This document shows, piece after piece, positions 11,796 to 24,057 of a stretch of DNA of 64,000 nucleotides. How positions within the stretch are numbered: the stretch's first letter is position 1; each line of letters begins with the position of its first letter. The notes beneath the pieces were generated by a model that saw only the letters and a list, made by a program, of their open reading frames with translations, searched no databases and was not told the origin of the DNA. The DNA is from Cunninghamia lanceolata (lineage: Eukaryota; Streptophyta; Pinopsida; Cupressales; Cupressaceae), in NCBI GenBank assembly GCA_027924645.1, contig BSBN01000293.1:7526501-7590500 (forward strand), in the 5' to 3' direction. The position numbers and the translations under genes are program-made.

Positions 11796-11844
11796 GTAGA
11801 AGATTCTGAGTGCTAAGTAGATTGTCGAAGTGAGGCAACTTAGC

Positions 11845-14170
11845 CCGAAAAACATCAAGAAGGAAATTACGGAGTTTGAAAGAGAACTGGTAGCATTGAA
11901 AATAGATTTAAAAGAGTATATGATTGCAAACCAGAAATGGATTAAAGAAAGTAGCCAAGAGTATTTTTGGGTATGGCCAATGACAAGAAAAATGAAGTGG
12001 ACTATAATGGAGATAGTTGAGAGGAGGAAATGACAGAATGTAGAAGCTTTAGGAGGAAAAGATAAGACTATGAGACGTACCCCAAAAGTTGGGGATAGAA
12101 AGAGGTTTTTAGATGAGCAACATGCACCAGAAGTGGTGAATGAAGTTCTCATTGTAGAGAACATGAGAGAAGATGAGGAAAGAAGAGAGGAAGAAGTGCC
12201 GCAAGCAGCACTTGTGAAAAAGAGAAATGGAGAGAGAAGAGTGTCCCTGAAGAAGACACTGAAGGAGACATTATGGTCTCTTATTTTATTCTTTAATACT
12301 ATGTTTGTAGCTGTGTATGCAGGTATGAAGAATGCATTAGAGAAGGTGAAGAATGAGACCTTGAAGATGATGAGTGAAGGGGCAAGAATAACACCCAAAA
12401 AAAGAGTTGAAGGTGAGAGAAGGTTGATTGCAGCAGCATGTCATACAGAGTTTGTAGTAGGGGTACATTGGAAAGTGCCTAAAAATGAAGAAGAGCATGA
12501 AGCTAAAGATCTCTGGTTAGATGATGAAGATGAGAGAGCAGCCCCAGAATTTTATGATGCTTCAGAAGAAGTTGTAGATGCAGCACAAGTTGATCATGTA
12601 GATGAAGAGATGGAAATTGAAGAAGCCAATGTAGAGAATAAATCGGGGTAGCAGGTAAAGAAGAGTTGCAAAAGCTGATTTTGGAAATTGTAATGTTAGT
12701 TTTAATCTTGTGAATAGAAGTGTGAACATAGATGGACAAGTTTATGAAAAGAGGAAATAGTTGAATCATGGGTATATAGCCCCATGTTGCAAAAAGAAAA
12801 AGATTGATGAAAGGCAGCAGTTAGAACATAGGGAGAATGATATCATTGATACTATTTTTGCTAAAAAAATAGTGCAGATAATGATGGTTATGCTGATGAA
12901 CAAGAGGCAAACAATTGAAGATAGAGTGGCTAGCAAGGAGGCCTAGAGAAGATGATGAGAGGCTAAAAATCAAGTGAAGAATGAGAAGCACAATTGTAGC
13001 AATGAAGGGACAGCAACCCAGTGATAAAAGTATGGGTGGTAAAGCAAGCAACAACAAATAATTGTGGTGATGAGAAGATAATGCTCAGGAGTGGGAGGCA
13101 TGAAGAGAATAACCAACACCTAGAACAAGAAGTCATGGTAAAGGATGAAAAAGAAAATGGAGCAGCTGGGAGGAATCTACAGGTGGATGGATGCAAGATG
13201 AAAGGTAAACAAGTTGAGTTCATTAATGATGCTTTTGAAATTTTGGATAATTTTGTTAAAGGAAGAGATAAGAAAAAGTGGAATGGTGAACCATCCTATG
13301 TTAATGATGAGGTTGATGAGGCTTTAAATGAAATTTATAAACAAGATATCAAGGTTGTGGAATTGGATAGTGATAGTGAAATGAACAAATATGAGATGAA
13401 AATGTGGAGGATTGTGGATGAGAAAGAGATGAGGAGGGGAAAATATCAGAAAAAGAAAGAAGGTAAGCAAAGGTAGTGTAGCGAGAAGCATGCCAAAGAA
13501 GAAGAAAAGTTGGTTGGTAGAGTTGAACCTAAAAAGAGGACAACAATGGTATATGTTGCAAAACATGAAGAAATAGTTTTGGATAAGAGTGCAACTACAG
13601 ATGAAGAAGATGATGGTGGAGCAACCATAGTTCTAGAGGAGGAAGGAAAACAAAGGGATTGTGAAGATGATGTAGAGATAGAATTAGAAGGAGTGGCAAC
13701 CAAAGACACTAGAGATGATTTGTGGAGACAATTTGTGGCCATTGAACAAGAGTGGAATCAAAAAGTTGAAGGTTTGAGAGTGTGTGGGACAACAAAGGAG
13801 ATTGAAGATAATGTTCCAGAAGTTGTTGCAGATTTTGAGAGGAATCTAGTAAGTCAGGTGATAGAGGATGTGTTTGAAAATGATTTGTTGTTACAACAGA
13901 TGGCCATTGGGGAAGAGTCGCTTGAAGGAATATTGGATGAACATGTTGAATATGATGGTGAGGCAGTGAGTGATGTTGAAGACATAGAAATTTCCCATTT
14001 GTTGATGATGTGTTGTATATTAATGAAAGGAGAATTAGAGATAGGAGGCAGATAGAAATTGTTGTAGACAGCCTCGAGAGGATAGTAGATAGTGATGAAC
14101 AACAATATGGGAGGAATGTGGTAGATGGAGCAGAGAGATTATGGAAGAAATAGAAGAAGAGATTAATTGA
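11845..14170 (+). pseudogene. Orphan ORF of D (copy 1), acidic coiled-coil-like protein
   Basis: Unrecognised protein. It would start about 60 bases after the 5' LTR: copy 2 has ATG at 55738 where this copy has CCG. It would end at TGA 14168-14170, just before the polypurine tract. The sequence is rich in Glu, Asp and Lys. The N-terminal part reads EITEFERELVALKIDLKEYM, heptad-like. A hydrophobic stretch LWSLILFFNTMFVAVYAGM could be a membrane segment. Later parts are acidic, such as DDEDERAAPEFYDASEEVVD. Lesions include TGA at 12031-12033, TAG at 12649-12651, frameshifts near 12675 and 12960, and TAG at 13474-13476. Most lesions are absent from copy 2, so the frame was open before the duplication. 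It occupies the Gag position but no Gag motif is visible. Confidence 0.75.
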
Positions 14171-14223
14171 GTAGCAGAAGAACCACATGTGTAGGAGCAC
14201 ATTTATTTGTTCCCTGGGGAGTC

Positions 14224-15562
14224 TGATGCAAGGGCATTTCTCTCCATCTAAATTTTGATTTGAATTTTCATTTCAGATTTGGGTTTCTGTAGTGTTTTGG
14301 TGGTTTGTGTGTTTGAAGGTGTAACTTCCTGTCATGATGCATTTTACCTTCATGTCGCTGATAGTGCAAACACTAGTTCCTATCACCAGTCTATAGACTT
14401 TCCTATCACTACTAATGCAAAGGTTAGCTATTGTCACCTGTGACAGATGTTATTGATAGTTACATATCTCTTTAACTGTTGGGGTTAGTTATAAAAGGAA
14501 GCGGGACGATTGAATATGATGGACGTAGTAGATAGGGGAATGACAGTTGGAAATAAAACCCAAATAATCGTGGCAGTTACAAAGCAGAAGGAAGACAAAG
14601 AGATAACCTACCATGGTAATGCTTGCAGGAAGGAAAAATGAGACTGTCAAGAGGCCAAATGGAATAAGAGGAGTGGTGGGGAGATCAAAAGAAGGTGGCC
14701 AGAGAAAAAGAATAGTTTTTAGTAGCTATTAAAAGAATGCCAATCAAGGAACGACAAGGAAGAATCGAGAAAGATTGTCGTGGGAGGGCAGAAGGAATAG
14801 AGTAGGGCCGAGGGCAAAGAAGAGGCTAAAGTAGAAGATGAATAGAGTTCTCATGAATAGCCAATAAAGGCCCAAGGAGAGTGCAGGTCAATCATCTTAG
14901 GAAGAAGGATGAATATCAGGAAGGTTGAATAGAGGAGAGGAGTCAGGTAGAAGGATGAAGAGGAAAACAACATGTCGAGAGGCGTTGCTCAAACAAAGCC
15001 CAAAGAAGGCCAAATAGTGTAGAGGGAGTCGTGAAAAGAGGCTAATTGTGGGAAGTGGCAGAGCTATCATATATATAATTCTGTAGCAATCAGGCAGAGT
15101 AATATAAGGAAGGAGAAAGAATGTGATGAATATAGAGAAGAGGATTGGGTGACGGGATAGAGTCTAGTAGAAGAAGTGGAGATAGAATGACGATCTCTGA
15201 GTCAATTATGTATTCACTTTTGTAAGCTACAGAATAAGAATAAAAGATTTGTTCATTATGATTGTTGTTGTTGTTTATGACTCTCTAGGTTTTGTATTGA
15301 TGAATGTTAAGTTTATGTCATTATGATCGATTCCATTGAAGGTGTCTGACATTGATTATAGACTAGAAGGTTCCTGTAGATTAAATGTGTTGTTATAGAA
15401 TTATTTATCTCGCTAGTTAGGTTCCTGTCACTATCATGCTAGGAAGCCTGTAGAGATTTGTTTATGGGTAGAAACCAAACATTAAAATAATAGTGAATGT
15501 GCCTAGGTGGGTTTTATCGCTAGTTGGGTATTAGAGCATGTGTTAGAGAAACTGTGCTATCA
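14224..15562 (+). repeat. 3' LTR of D (copy 1)
   Basis: 1,339 bp, starts TGATGCAAGGGC, ends TGCTATCA and is followed by the TSD GTTAT. Confidence 0.92.
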
Positions 15563-15567
15563 GTTAT

Positions 15568-17184
15568 TATCTAATGACTAGCACAACATATCTTTCAAAT
15601 TGTTTTATTACCTTGTAGATTTGTTATAATTGTATGAATGGAACGAAGAATTATGTAAGTTGATAGTTAGCATCTTTCTACTACTTTTAGGATAAATGTG
15701 AGGTACTAGTAATAATTGAATCATGTATAATGACTATTTGAAATCAAACTGATCTCCTAGAAGAATGGATAAGTGATCTTAATAATAAGAAGTCCACCTT
15801 ATGATAGTTGTTGAACTGAATCATTCAGTTATTGTAACTTGGTCTATCTAAAAAGTTGAGCCTTCTTTCCCTTGTAACTTGGTGTACAAGTTAAATATGG
15901 TTTACCCCCCACACAAAATTATAAATTAAGAGAGTAAAGGAGACTAAAAGGGAGAGAAAGCACACAATTTTTTTTCCATATTAAATTTGATCTAGTTTTA
16001 ACTTTATATTTTATGATGGAACATTATAAACAAATAAATTTTTAATTTTTTAGATGTGTAAAGTTTGATTTAATTTAACTTTATTTTTTGTATTCAATAT
16101 TTTTCTTTAAAACAAATATTTTGTAATGTATATTTAGAATATGTATAATAATAAAAAAATCAAATAATTCATTCATTATAATATTAATATAATTTTATTT
16201 TATTTTTTATATAAAGATTTTCATTACAAAGTAATATTTTATTTATATATAATAGTTTTAATAATAAAACATGTAATTAATTAGGAATAACATTATTTAT
16301 ACATAATAGTTTAATAATAAGACGTCTAAATAATTAGTTAGTTAAGTATGAAATAAATGAAAGAAGAATACCATGCAAGATAAAACAAATAATGGGAAGA
16401 TATAAACATTGAAACGAAATTCATATACATTAGTACATGAATTTATATAAAATGTAAAACGTAGGGATAAAGGTTCGTGAAAAATTTCAAAATCAAATGC
16501 AAAGGAATCTCTATTCATATCAAGCATTTGGAACGACATGATAATAATGTTGGTGATAACAATAATCAAATTAAATACTAATAAATGTTCATTTATATAG
16601 ATATAGAACATCACGAGGAGAGTATTATTTCATTTTAGAACATCACGAGGACAGAAGAGGTTGTGAGATACAATCGGTAACACGCAAGGTCGAGGACTGA
16701 ATCGAACTACTGTTTCTCACAAATTTAGAATCGGGAATTTCTGTGATGGTGGGTGAGAACCATGTAAATGAATATTTAGAAGATTTTTATTTGATTTAAG
16801 TATCTAGTTTGGGTAAGCTTAGTCAGCCAACACTTGTAAACCGTCAGCTGGTCGAAATCCTCTCGTTTTCGATTATTTAATCTACATGAAACAGGGTGAA
16901 ATAGGTTGACTAGTCCCCATTAATCACACTCAAAAATTACGTAAACAATTGTAGTGCTGGCAGCTTAGGGTGGCGTTTATTTGTACCTGGAATGGTGGAT
17001 ATGAAACTTTGGATGAACAAAATTTGACTGTTCTCCCATACTAAATACAGCTAGGAACTGATTGTTGCAACAAGAAGAGAAGAAATTTTAAATCAAGAGA
17101 ATCATTCTATTGTTTGCATCAATCAACGTTAAGTCTACTCTTTGTATTAGTTAGGTTGGAGTGTTGTGTGTGAAATCGAGTGTT
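15568..17184. other. AT-rich intergenic tract (copy 1)
   Basis: No supported gene. It is very AT-rich from 15,960 to 16,380. It contains the empty target site TCCCA near 17,034-17,038, which in copy 2 carries the chimeric insertion. A minus-strand frame at 16,342-16,614 is also partly open in copy 2 but shows no recognisable motif. Confidence 0.6.
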
Positions 17185-17426
17185 GTATCAGTGACATCAG
17201 TAGTGGGTATGAGTTTTCCACAGTCCATAGAATACAGAAAAAATATTTTTAGATTAAACTGTTCTCAGTGATCCAATAACAACATCAGATCACATAAATG
17301 AAAATAACACAACAAATTATATTAAATAGTGCAAGAAGAATATACATGAAAAGGACAATTACAGAAACAGAGGAAAACAAAGTGACAGAGGCAGAGGAAA
17401 CGGAAGAAGAAGAGGGTGACTATTGT
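17185..17426. other. Sequence downstream of the protease pseudogene
   Basis: Arg/Glu-rich plus-strand frame at 17,298-17,525 overlaps the protease antisense and has no independent support. Confidence 0.4.
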
Positions 17427-17872
17427 TTAAAGAGAATCGCATTCATTGGGCTTGAAAGAGAGAGTGTTGTGATCATTGTCGTAAAGGATATGGAAGTTTT
17501 GCTGCTGTATGTTTCCGAAGATTGAAGGATTCCCCGAGGGTTCGCCCAACATGGCCAGGCACAAGAGGTTTTCAGTAGTCTGAACGAAAAAGTTGTCTGC
17601 TGGAAGCTCGTAATCCACGCCGCATTTGAATTTGAAGGTGACGAATGTCAAGGTGATTTTACCGGATGTCTGATAACAAAGATCCAGCCCCTGTAGAACC
17701 GTCTACAGGAGTGAAATGAATGGCAGACTGAATTGCTTCCTTGAGAGGAGAGTAGGCAGCGTCAAAAGTTCCGGAGGAATATCTAATGCCTTGCCGTTGA
17801 GGGTGATTCCAAATCAGATCACTGCCCGTGTCCTCGCAAGGCAACGCTCATCAGAAATTCTCCATTCCTCTT
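17427..17872 (-). pseudogene. Nepenthesin-type aspartic protease, internally deleted
   Basis: Plant nepenthesin-like (A1 family) proteases are secreted or vacuolar pepsin-like enzymes. On the minus strand GEFLMSVAL (start of the mature domain) and DTGSDLIW (first catalytic Asp motif) appear near 17,865-17,815. They are followed after only about 25 codons by SSGTFDAAYSPLKEAIQSAI and PVDGSTGAG, where the second catalytic motif DSGT has become SSGT. After a one-base frameshift near 17,665 come LDLCYQTSGK, VDYELPADNFF, LLCLAML and IFGNIQQQNFHILYD, ending at the stop at 17,427. About 150 residues between the two catalytic motifs are missing. The N-terminal signal and propeptide are not found. Clearly non-functional; the gene family call is strong. 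Confidence 0.85.
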
Positions 17873-19343
17873 ATTAAGATGTGCTTGATTGGATGAATTT
17901 ATTTAATTTTGTTTTCCCACTCTGTCCCCATCTCATCTCCGTGCACTCAATTCCTGCTGGCCATTCAATTGCTGCTTCCCATTGAATCTCGTGGGCCTAT
18001 TGAGATCGAAATTCGGAAAGGAGCTGTACACCGGGGGTTAATTTTATAGCCGTATCTTTATAAAAGTTTTAAATCTGTTCACATTTAATTATTGTCTTAA
18101 TCAATTTATTGAGCTCTTCAACTTATTCTCACCGTTCCCGACTGTTATTTATCTCATTTTTAAATTTCCCTACAATTAACTATTTTATTTATTTAATAAT
18201 TATGTGACCTTTAAAGTTATACGTTAGGATTTATTATTGGAGTTTATTTAATTTTGCCTACAGTATTTTTGTGTTTACACCTTCAACACCTCTTTTGTCT
18301 TGCGTACCTTTCAACCACTTATGTTTAATCAATTGATCCTACTACTAAACTTAACTTTTCTTTTATTTTATCAATCTAAATTATTGCAACTTCTTTCTAT
18401 TACTTGTAAACAAATAAATATATATTATATAAAGATTTATATATTTAATATATTTTTAAATTTACCAGGTTTAAGTTTGAGTGATAAAATGGATAGGTCA
18501 ATGTATTACCCATGTCACCTTTGATATATTAGAATGCTATAGAAATCCCACAAGTCAATTAGAGTTTTAGAAAAGAAAATATTTCTTGACATTTTTGTTT
18601 TATTTTATTGAAATGACAAATGCTTCTTTTCTCCCAAACACCCTTTCGAGAGGGGAAGCATCAAGGTTAATATTGTTTGATGCCAGTTGCTCAATCCTGA
18701 CCATCTCCATTGGATTTTCATTTTCTTTTAATAAAGTGTATAGGTGGTTTCTCCACCTTTTATCAAAAAAAAGAAAGAAAGAAAAAGTATAATTTTAAAG
18801 AAATCAATTTATCAAAATCACTAAAAATGAGGAATTTGAAATAAAACATTTTGTACCAAAATATAATGAGAGGATTGCTAAGGGATTTTCTCATGGTGAT
18901 GGTTGTGCAACAAACTATGCAATTAAGGAAAATTAGAACTAGCATCTAATAATCAAGGTCATAACATCAATAAATCATAAAATTCAATCTTTGTGCCAAC
19001 AAATTCAAGATGTTAGTGTATAATTTATTATATTGTACATTTCTTTCTGATTCTAGTGAGTGGTTGGAAGGCTAGATTTTCTCTTGCCATAGGCATTTTT
19101 TTCTATTTTTAGTGCAAGTGTATTAAAATAGGTCATTTACAGGAAATTGTTTTTGTCATTACTTTTGCTTAGTAGCTCGAAATTGAGCACCACTTTTTGC
19201 AAAAGTTGATATTTTCCCATTTTCCACATATGGGACCTATTCTCTTTGTAAAACACACTAAGTTATAAAGTACCAAAATTTTGGGGGGTCACAGAAAAAA
19301 TTCATAGTTTTAGGGGGGGTCTTCTTTGTCTTCTTTCTTGCAA
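17873..19343. other. Intergenic and leader of element F
   Basis: Mostly AT-rich with nothing supported up to about 19,000. From about 19,170 the sequence (CAAAAGTTGATATTTT, ATAAAGTACC, ATTTTGGGGGG) resembles the leaders of A and B. That marks the untranslated leader of Copia relic F. TGTTAGTGTATAA at 19,013 resembles the A/E LTR start but no LTR can be confirmed. Confidence 0.45.
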
Positions 19344-20013
19344 TGGATAACCTATTAACTCCTTTTAATTAACATTCATGGAAACATGCAATGGATTTAC
19401 AACTTAAACAAAAGGGTTTACATAGAGCAGCTACAAGATTCGAATATGAACCTACCGTGGATTTTGAAAAGAGGAAGTGGCTTAATTGACTTGATGAAGC
19501 CTATGGAACAATTTGTATAGCCATTTCTCCAAACCTATTATTTCATGTTAATTATGCTAAAACAACTAATGATGTCTTAACAACATTAGAAACATTGTTT
19601 GGCAAGCAAGATATAATGAGGGGTCATCATTTGGAGAATCAATTAATATGTCTCAATCCTCAAGATTTTGTGACAATTCAAGATTTCTTCTCCAAGTTAA
19701 ACTCATTAAGGTCATAATTGAAAGTATGTAAGATTGACAAAGATGATGATCAATTGATCCTAAGTGTCTTATCAAAGCTAGGTGCAGATTATTCAGTGCT
19801 TGTATCAACTTTTTATGCCACACAACCCTAATTAGAAAGTCATTTCACTATGCCTTTTCTAGCTGAGTTTGATGTTTCTCCAACACAAGAGAAAGATAGA
19901 TTCATTCAAATGGGTACACTCAAGTATTCATCAAATCATGCTATAGTTGCTAGTGGTGAAAAGAATTCAACTCCTAAGGTGAAGAAAGAAAACAATGACC
20001 TTTCTAAGGGATC
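19344..20013 (+). pseudogene. Copia gag, N-terminal part of F
   Basis: Starts ATGGATAACC (MDNLLTPFN, like MDKLPVPLLTPFN of E). In the frame through 19,461-20,013 it reads DEAYGTICIAISPNLLFHV, TLETLFGKQDIMR, IQDFFSKLNSLRS, QLILSVLSKLGADYSVLVST and IQMGTLKYS, the UBN2-type Gag core of plant Copia elements. Stops are present (for example at 19,489 and 19,716) and there are frameshifts near the start. The ORF ends at the insertion point GGATC (20009-20013). It corresponds to 33,360-33,990 of E. Confidence 0.85.
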
Positions 20014-23000
20014 TGTAATGCCCCAGTTTTCACCCAAAGCATTAGTTGAACAAACACCAAACCAACAATTTTTTTGCATTTGCAAGTGCAACATTTACAT
20101 GTCGCATTGCACTCCCACACACAAGGTGTCGCAAAAAGTACAACAACACCTAAAATGACATCACCATTGCACAATTCAATGTAGCACAAGTGAAAGACTT
20201 CATCCATTGTGTTACAACTCACCATGATGACCAAGTGAGAGGTGGAGCTCACTCCATGATGAGGATCAGATACATGTTGACGACCTCTCTCCCTCACGAA
20301 CACATGGAGTAGGATGAGGGTGACATCTACCTAATTCCATTCCATGATGAAACAAGAAATCCCAAACAAAAGGGAAATGCTCACCCATGGGATGCTCCAA
20401 CTAGGAGGTATGATTCCTCAACCAACCTGAATGGTCACTAGTCAAACTTGTGCAAAGGCACACTTCCCAAAGCAAAAGAGGGAATAATCTAAGAGTGCAT
20501 ATCACATCATGGAAATGACACCAAACCATAGGTACGGGGCCAAAAAATATTAATCAACATCAAAGAGGATTCATTTTAACCAAAAACATTAAGGTGTTGA
20601 ACCAAAAATGTCCACATGCCAAAAAGGACAAAAGTGATACAAAAGGCTACACATGTTCAACACCAACGTCAACACATGCCAAAATCAAAGATAGGATCCT
20701 CACCACCTATGTGGGATGAATATGATCCAACACAAACATATTCATAAACATCAAATAACCAAGTCTAAACATGCTAACATAGCTAGGTTCTAACATGTAA
20801 AATCTATCAAAACATGCAAACGTCCTCACAAACCAAGGAGTGGAAAAATACAATATGATATCCAATAATTAAAATATTAGAAGGGCTTCATCTTAAACAT
20901 AGATTAATCATAGCCAACATCATAAATCAACTCAAAGCATTAATTACATCTTATTACAAGGGTCTCTAAAGACCTACATTACAAAGGTTACAATATTCAA
21001 TAATGATAATATAAAAGTACATAAATTACCCAAAAACCAACATGCTCTCAAAGGTGCAACAAGACACAAAGCATGACATAATCAACCTACAAGAAGATAA
21101 GGAAACTGTCCAACACTTGAAGATAATCATGAAGGACCAATGGGGAAATGGTGCTCGCCTCCCAACCATATTGCCATTGTCGAGCGCAATAGCTGTCTAC
21201 GTAACTCTAGGCAACCCTCCAGCTACGGAGAAGGTGATCATGGTAAACTTGCTAGCATCATCTCACTCAATCTAGGGTATACATAGCAACATAAGGCATA
21301 CACATCAGTCAATGCACACAAAACACATGGAAAAACTACCAATACAATGCATATAAACAACACATGGTACAACTACCATCCAATGCATTCAAGTAACATA
21401 TGGCACACTTGCCAAAGAATAATAGACTGACATCACAACATTCAAGCATAAGGAAAATAATCACACCTTCAATGCACACCAAACGAGGCATAAATCATAG
21501 TCCATCATAAACACATACAAGCATGAATCAAACATCACAATGCACATGCACTCACATGGTAAACATCACATGTCAAGTCAAACTCTAACAATGGAAGAAG
21601 GAAGAGAGACCTTGGTAGTCAGGACAAGGAGTATCAAATGAGGGCAATACTTACCTCGTGATAGAACATGAGGACATAACCTCCTCATAGCAACATAACA
21701 CTACACCAAAGATTTCTCTTTACACCCAAACCCAAGCAAGACAAACACTTCACCAAGACATGCAGTTTGGTGAAGATTATCTCATTATTACATCTTATTA
21801 TCCAATGTGTTTAAATGTTATTCTTGATTAAAACTTCCATTCACTAAATTCCAATGACCTCTTTGGGCCATGGTGTATGATGGAAGACACTCCTTTCCTA
21901 CTCCTAGACCTCTTCCTAAGCATCCATAGAACCAATTTGACCCATTGAGCATGGCATAGATTTTGAAGTGATAAAATCACAATTTTGACAAAAATATAAC
22001 ATATTCTCAAAAGATACAAAATACCATTATAATTGGGAGACAACTCATCCCACAAAATAAAACACCAAGGAAATCCATACAAAGCAATTTTTAAGTTTTC
22101 AAAAATGGAGAAATAAGTGGCACGGATTTCAATACACCAAACTATCCCAAAACACGACATAGTCTCACAAGATGTAGAATCACCTAATATGAAGGACTCA
22201 ACTCATCCCTTAAAGAAAATCATAAAGGAAATACATAGAATTTAGTTTTTATGTTTTCTAAAAGTGTAAAATAACCATAAGGCCCTAAAAACTCCATTGG
22301 AGCCCTCTTTGACACCTTGAGAAAAGTTTGACTAGTTTTCTAACTATTTTTTTTCAATAGCTATGGATGATCTGACAACTACCCATGTTATAGATAACAT
22401 GCCCAACAACCAATATATGTAATAAAAATGTGTTGGGGATTTCCAGGGAAATTTTGCTAGGGTTATGTCTATATTTTTATGTTTCCAAAATAGAAAATAC
22501 ATGAAATAAATAAATAACCAACTGAAATAAAATTTTTAAGTTTCCTACAACTAAGCAAAGCCATCTTCAACCATTGTAGATGGTGTGGCATGAAGGAAAC
22601 AAAATAAAACAATTTAAATGAAAAGATTGAATAAACTTACCTTCCAATACAAGCAAAATCCAAGGAAGGGAATGAGGTTGAATATCAGTTTCAATCCACA
22701 CACAACAAGCAAATGCCAAGCTCCTAAATCCAATCCAAACTCCAAGCAATTCCAAGTAAAACTCCCTTCCAAGAAATTAGATGTCCATTTTTCAAGCAAG
22801 AGGCTTTCCAACAAAGGAGAGAGTAAATTTTAGAGAGCAAAAGAATAATGCAAAATTTCTATCTTTTTCTTTTTATGCCTCCAAAGACACTATTCCTTTT
22901 TTTGTAATAAAATAATCCTTTAAGTGATTTAATCAATCAATTCAGAATTATAGAATTTGCACAATTTTTCTATTTAATTCATTAATTCCAAACAATTAAT

Positions 23001-24052
23001 AATTTCAATATTTCATTTGAAATCACATAAGCATTTAATCAAAATGTATTAATATTTCAATTTTCCTTGGAAACACCCAAATAATTCACTAAGAATAATA
23101 GGGAAATAATTAGTCAAAAAAACTCAACTATTCCAAACAATTTATTGCCATCTAACTCAATTTCATTATGAAAAGTACAAACACGCCATACTAGGCATTT
23201 AGTTTTCTCATTTAATGCAATTTCTACCTTTTTACGAAAAATATCAAATTTCATAATTAAACCGAAATCACTCAAATTTGTTCCACAAGCATATAATGAT
23301 GTAACAAACATTTTCACTAAAGCAGAAATAGCAATTTACAAATTAAAATCATTAATTTAATCTGAAAACATGGAAAACACACTTTTCGAACCATTTTAAA
23401 ATAAAGTGCAAGAATGCTAAGGAAACACATGCAAATGATTCCAAACACACATCATAGGTTTCTAGAACACAAGGATAATGGTGAGATGGATTAGAATCCC
23501 ATGTCAACCTTCTCCATATTTTCCATATTAGTTAACACCTGTAATAACCTGCACACTCAAGTCAACCATTAGGCATACCTACTCCACATATAATAGTCAA
23601 AGCAACATAATGCACTCCAATGTGGTATAATCACACATGATATAAAATAATCACATCCACTATAATCATCTATGACTAGCATGATCCAAGAACATGATGC
23701 ATAAATGAAAATATTTCACAATGCATGAATAATAAGACAATCACAACTATAACAAGTATAGTGAAAATAGTGAAATTGAAACATTGGAATAATCTAACAT
23801 GCACAATCACAACATACACATCCCATAATGCATAGTTGGAAACCAAATAACAAATCACAACCCCATCGAAAACACCTTGATGGTCATGCAGAATACCCCT
23901 CAGAACCCATTGATGGCACCATAGACCTCATTGGCAAGTTCGGTGTAATGCATCAAAGCATAATAATCACATAATACACTGATAAACACACAATACAACA
24001 TAATTATCATGAAATAGAAGCACATCGAATGAACACTAGGGTGGGCATTATA
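20014..24052. mobile_element. 4,039 bp insertion, probable solo LTR
   Basis: Begins TGTAATGCCCC and ends GGGCATTATA, an imperfect terminal inverted repeat of the TG..CA type with the last C changed. It is flanked by a perfect 5 bp TSD GGATC (20009-20013 and 24053-24057). No internal direct repeat, primer site, polypurine tract or pol-like frame is visible. This suggests a recombined solo LTR of a Gypsy-type element with very long LTRs. An alternative is a non-coding non-autonomous element. Confidence 0.75.
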
Positions 24053-24057
24053 GGATC

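Larger units (their letters stand above)
10439..15562 (+). mobile_element. Non-autonomous LTR retrotransposon D (copy 1) with orphan ORF
   Basis: LTRs of 1,343 bp (10439-11781) and 1,339 bp (14224-15562) begin TGATG and end near CTATCA. The flanking TSD GTTAT is perfect (10434-10438 and 15563-15567). The primer site TGGTATCAGAGC lies at 11784-11795, two bases after the LTR, and a G-rich polypurine tract at about 14213-14223. The 2.4 kb interior is filled by one decayed ORF of about 775 codons that shows no Gag, zinc knuckle, protease, integrase or reverse transcriptase motif. It is a LARD-like element carrying an unrecognised protein. Confidence 0.93.
3934..17184 (+). repeat. Segmental duplication, copy 1
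   Basis: Colinear and same-orientation match to 47,718-64,000. The left offset is 43,784 bases. The match runs through the end of a G-type LTR, A with nested B, the spacer, D and the AT-rich tract to at least 17,184, where the window end cuts off the partner. In about 130 bases of the A 3' LTR I count about 7 differences by eye. Copy-specific changes are a deletion of about 316 bases near 9161 in this copy and a 2.9 kb insertion in the other. Confidence 0.92.

Noticed and set aside
11739..12398. 219-codon minus-strand frame inside D
   Set aside because: It is the antisense of the acidic ORF (poor in stops because of GA-rich codons), Ser/Phe/Leu-rich low complexity, and its copy 2 counterpart is equally featureless.
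16342..16614. Minus-strand 90-codon frame, also partly present at 60,252-60,485
   Set aside because: AT-rich, no recognisable motif, and the shared frame is explained by the segmental duplication.
17298..17525. Plus-strand frame with RG-like and CDHC sequence resembling a Gag knuckle
   Set aside because: It overlaps the antisense of the protease C-terminus, which explains the conservation better, and the knuckle spacing is wrong.
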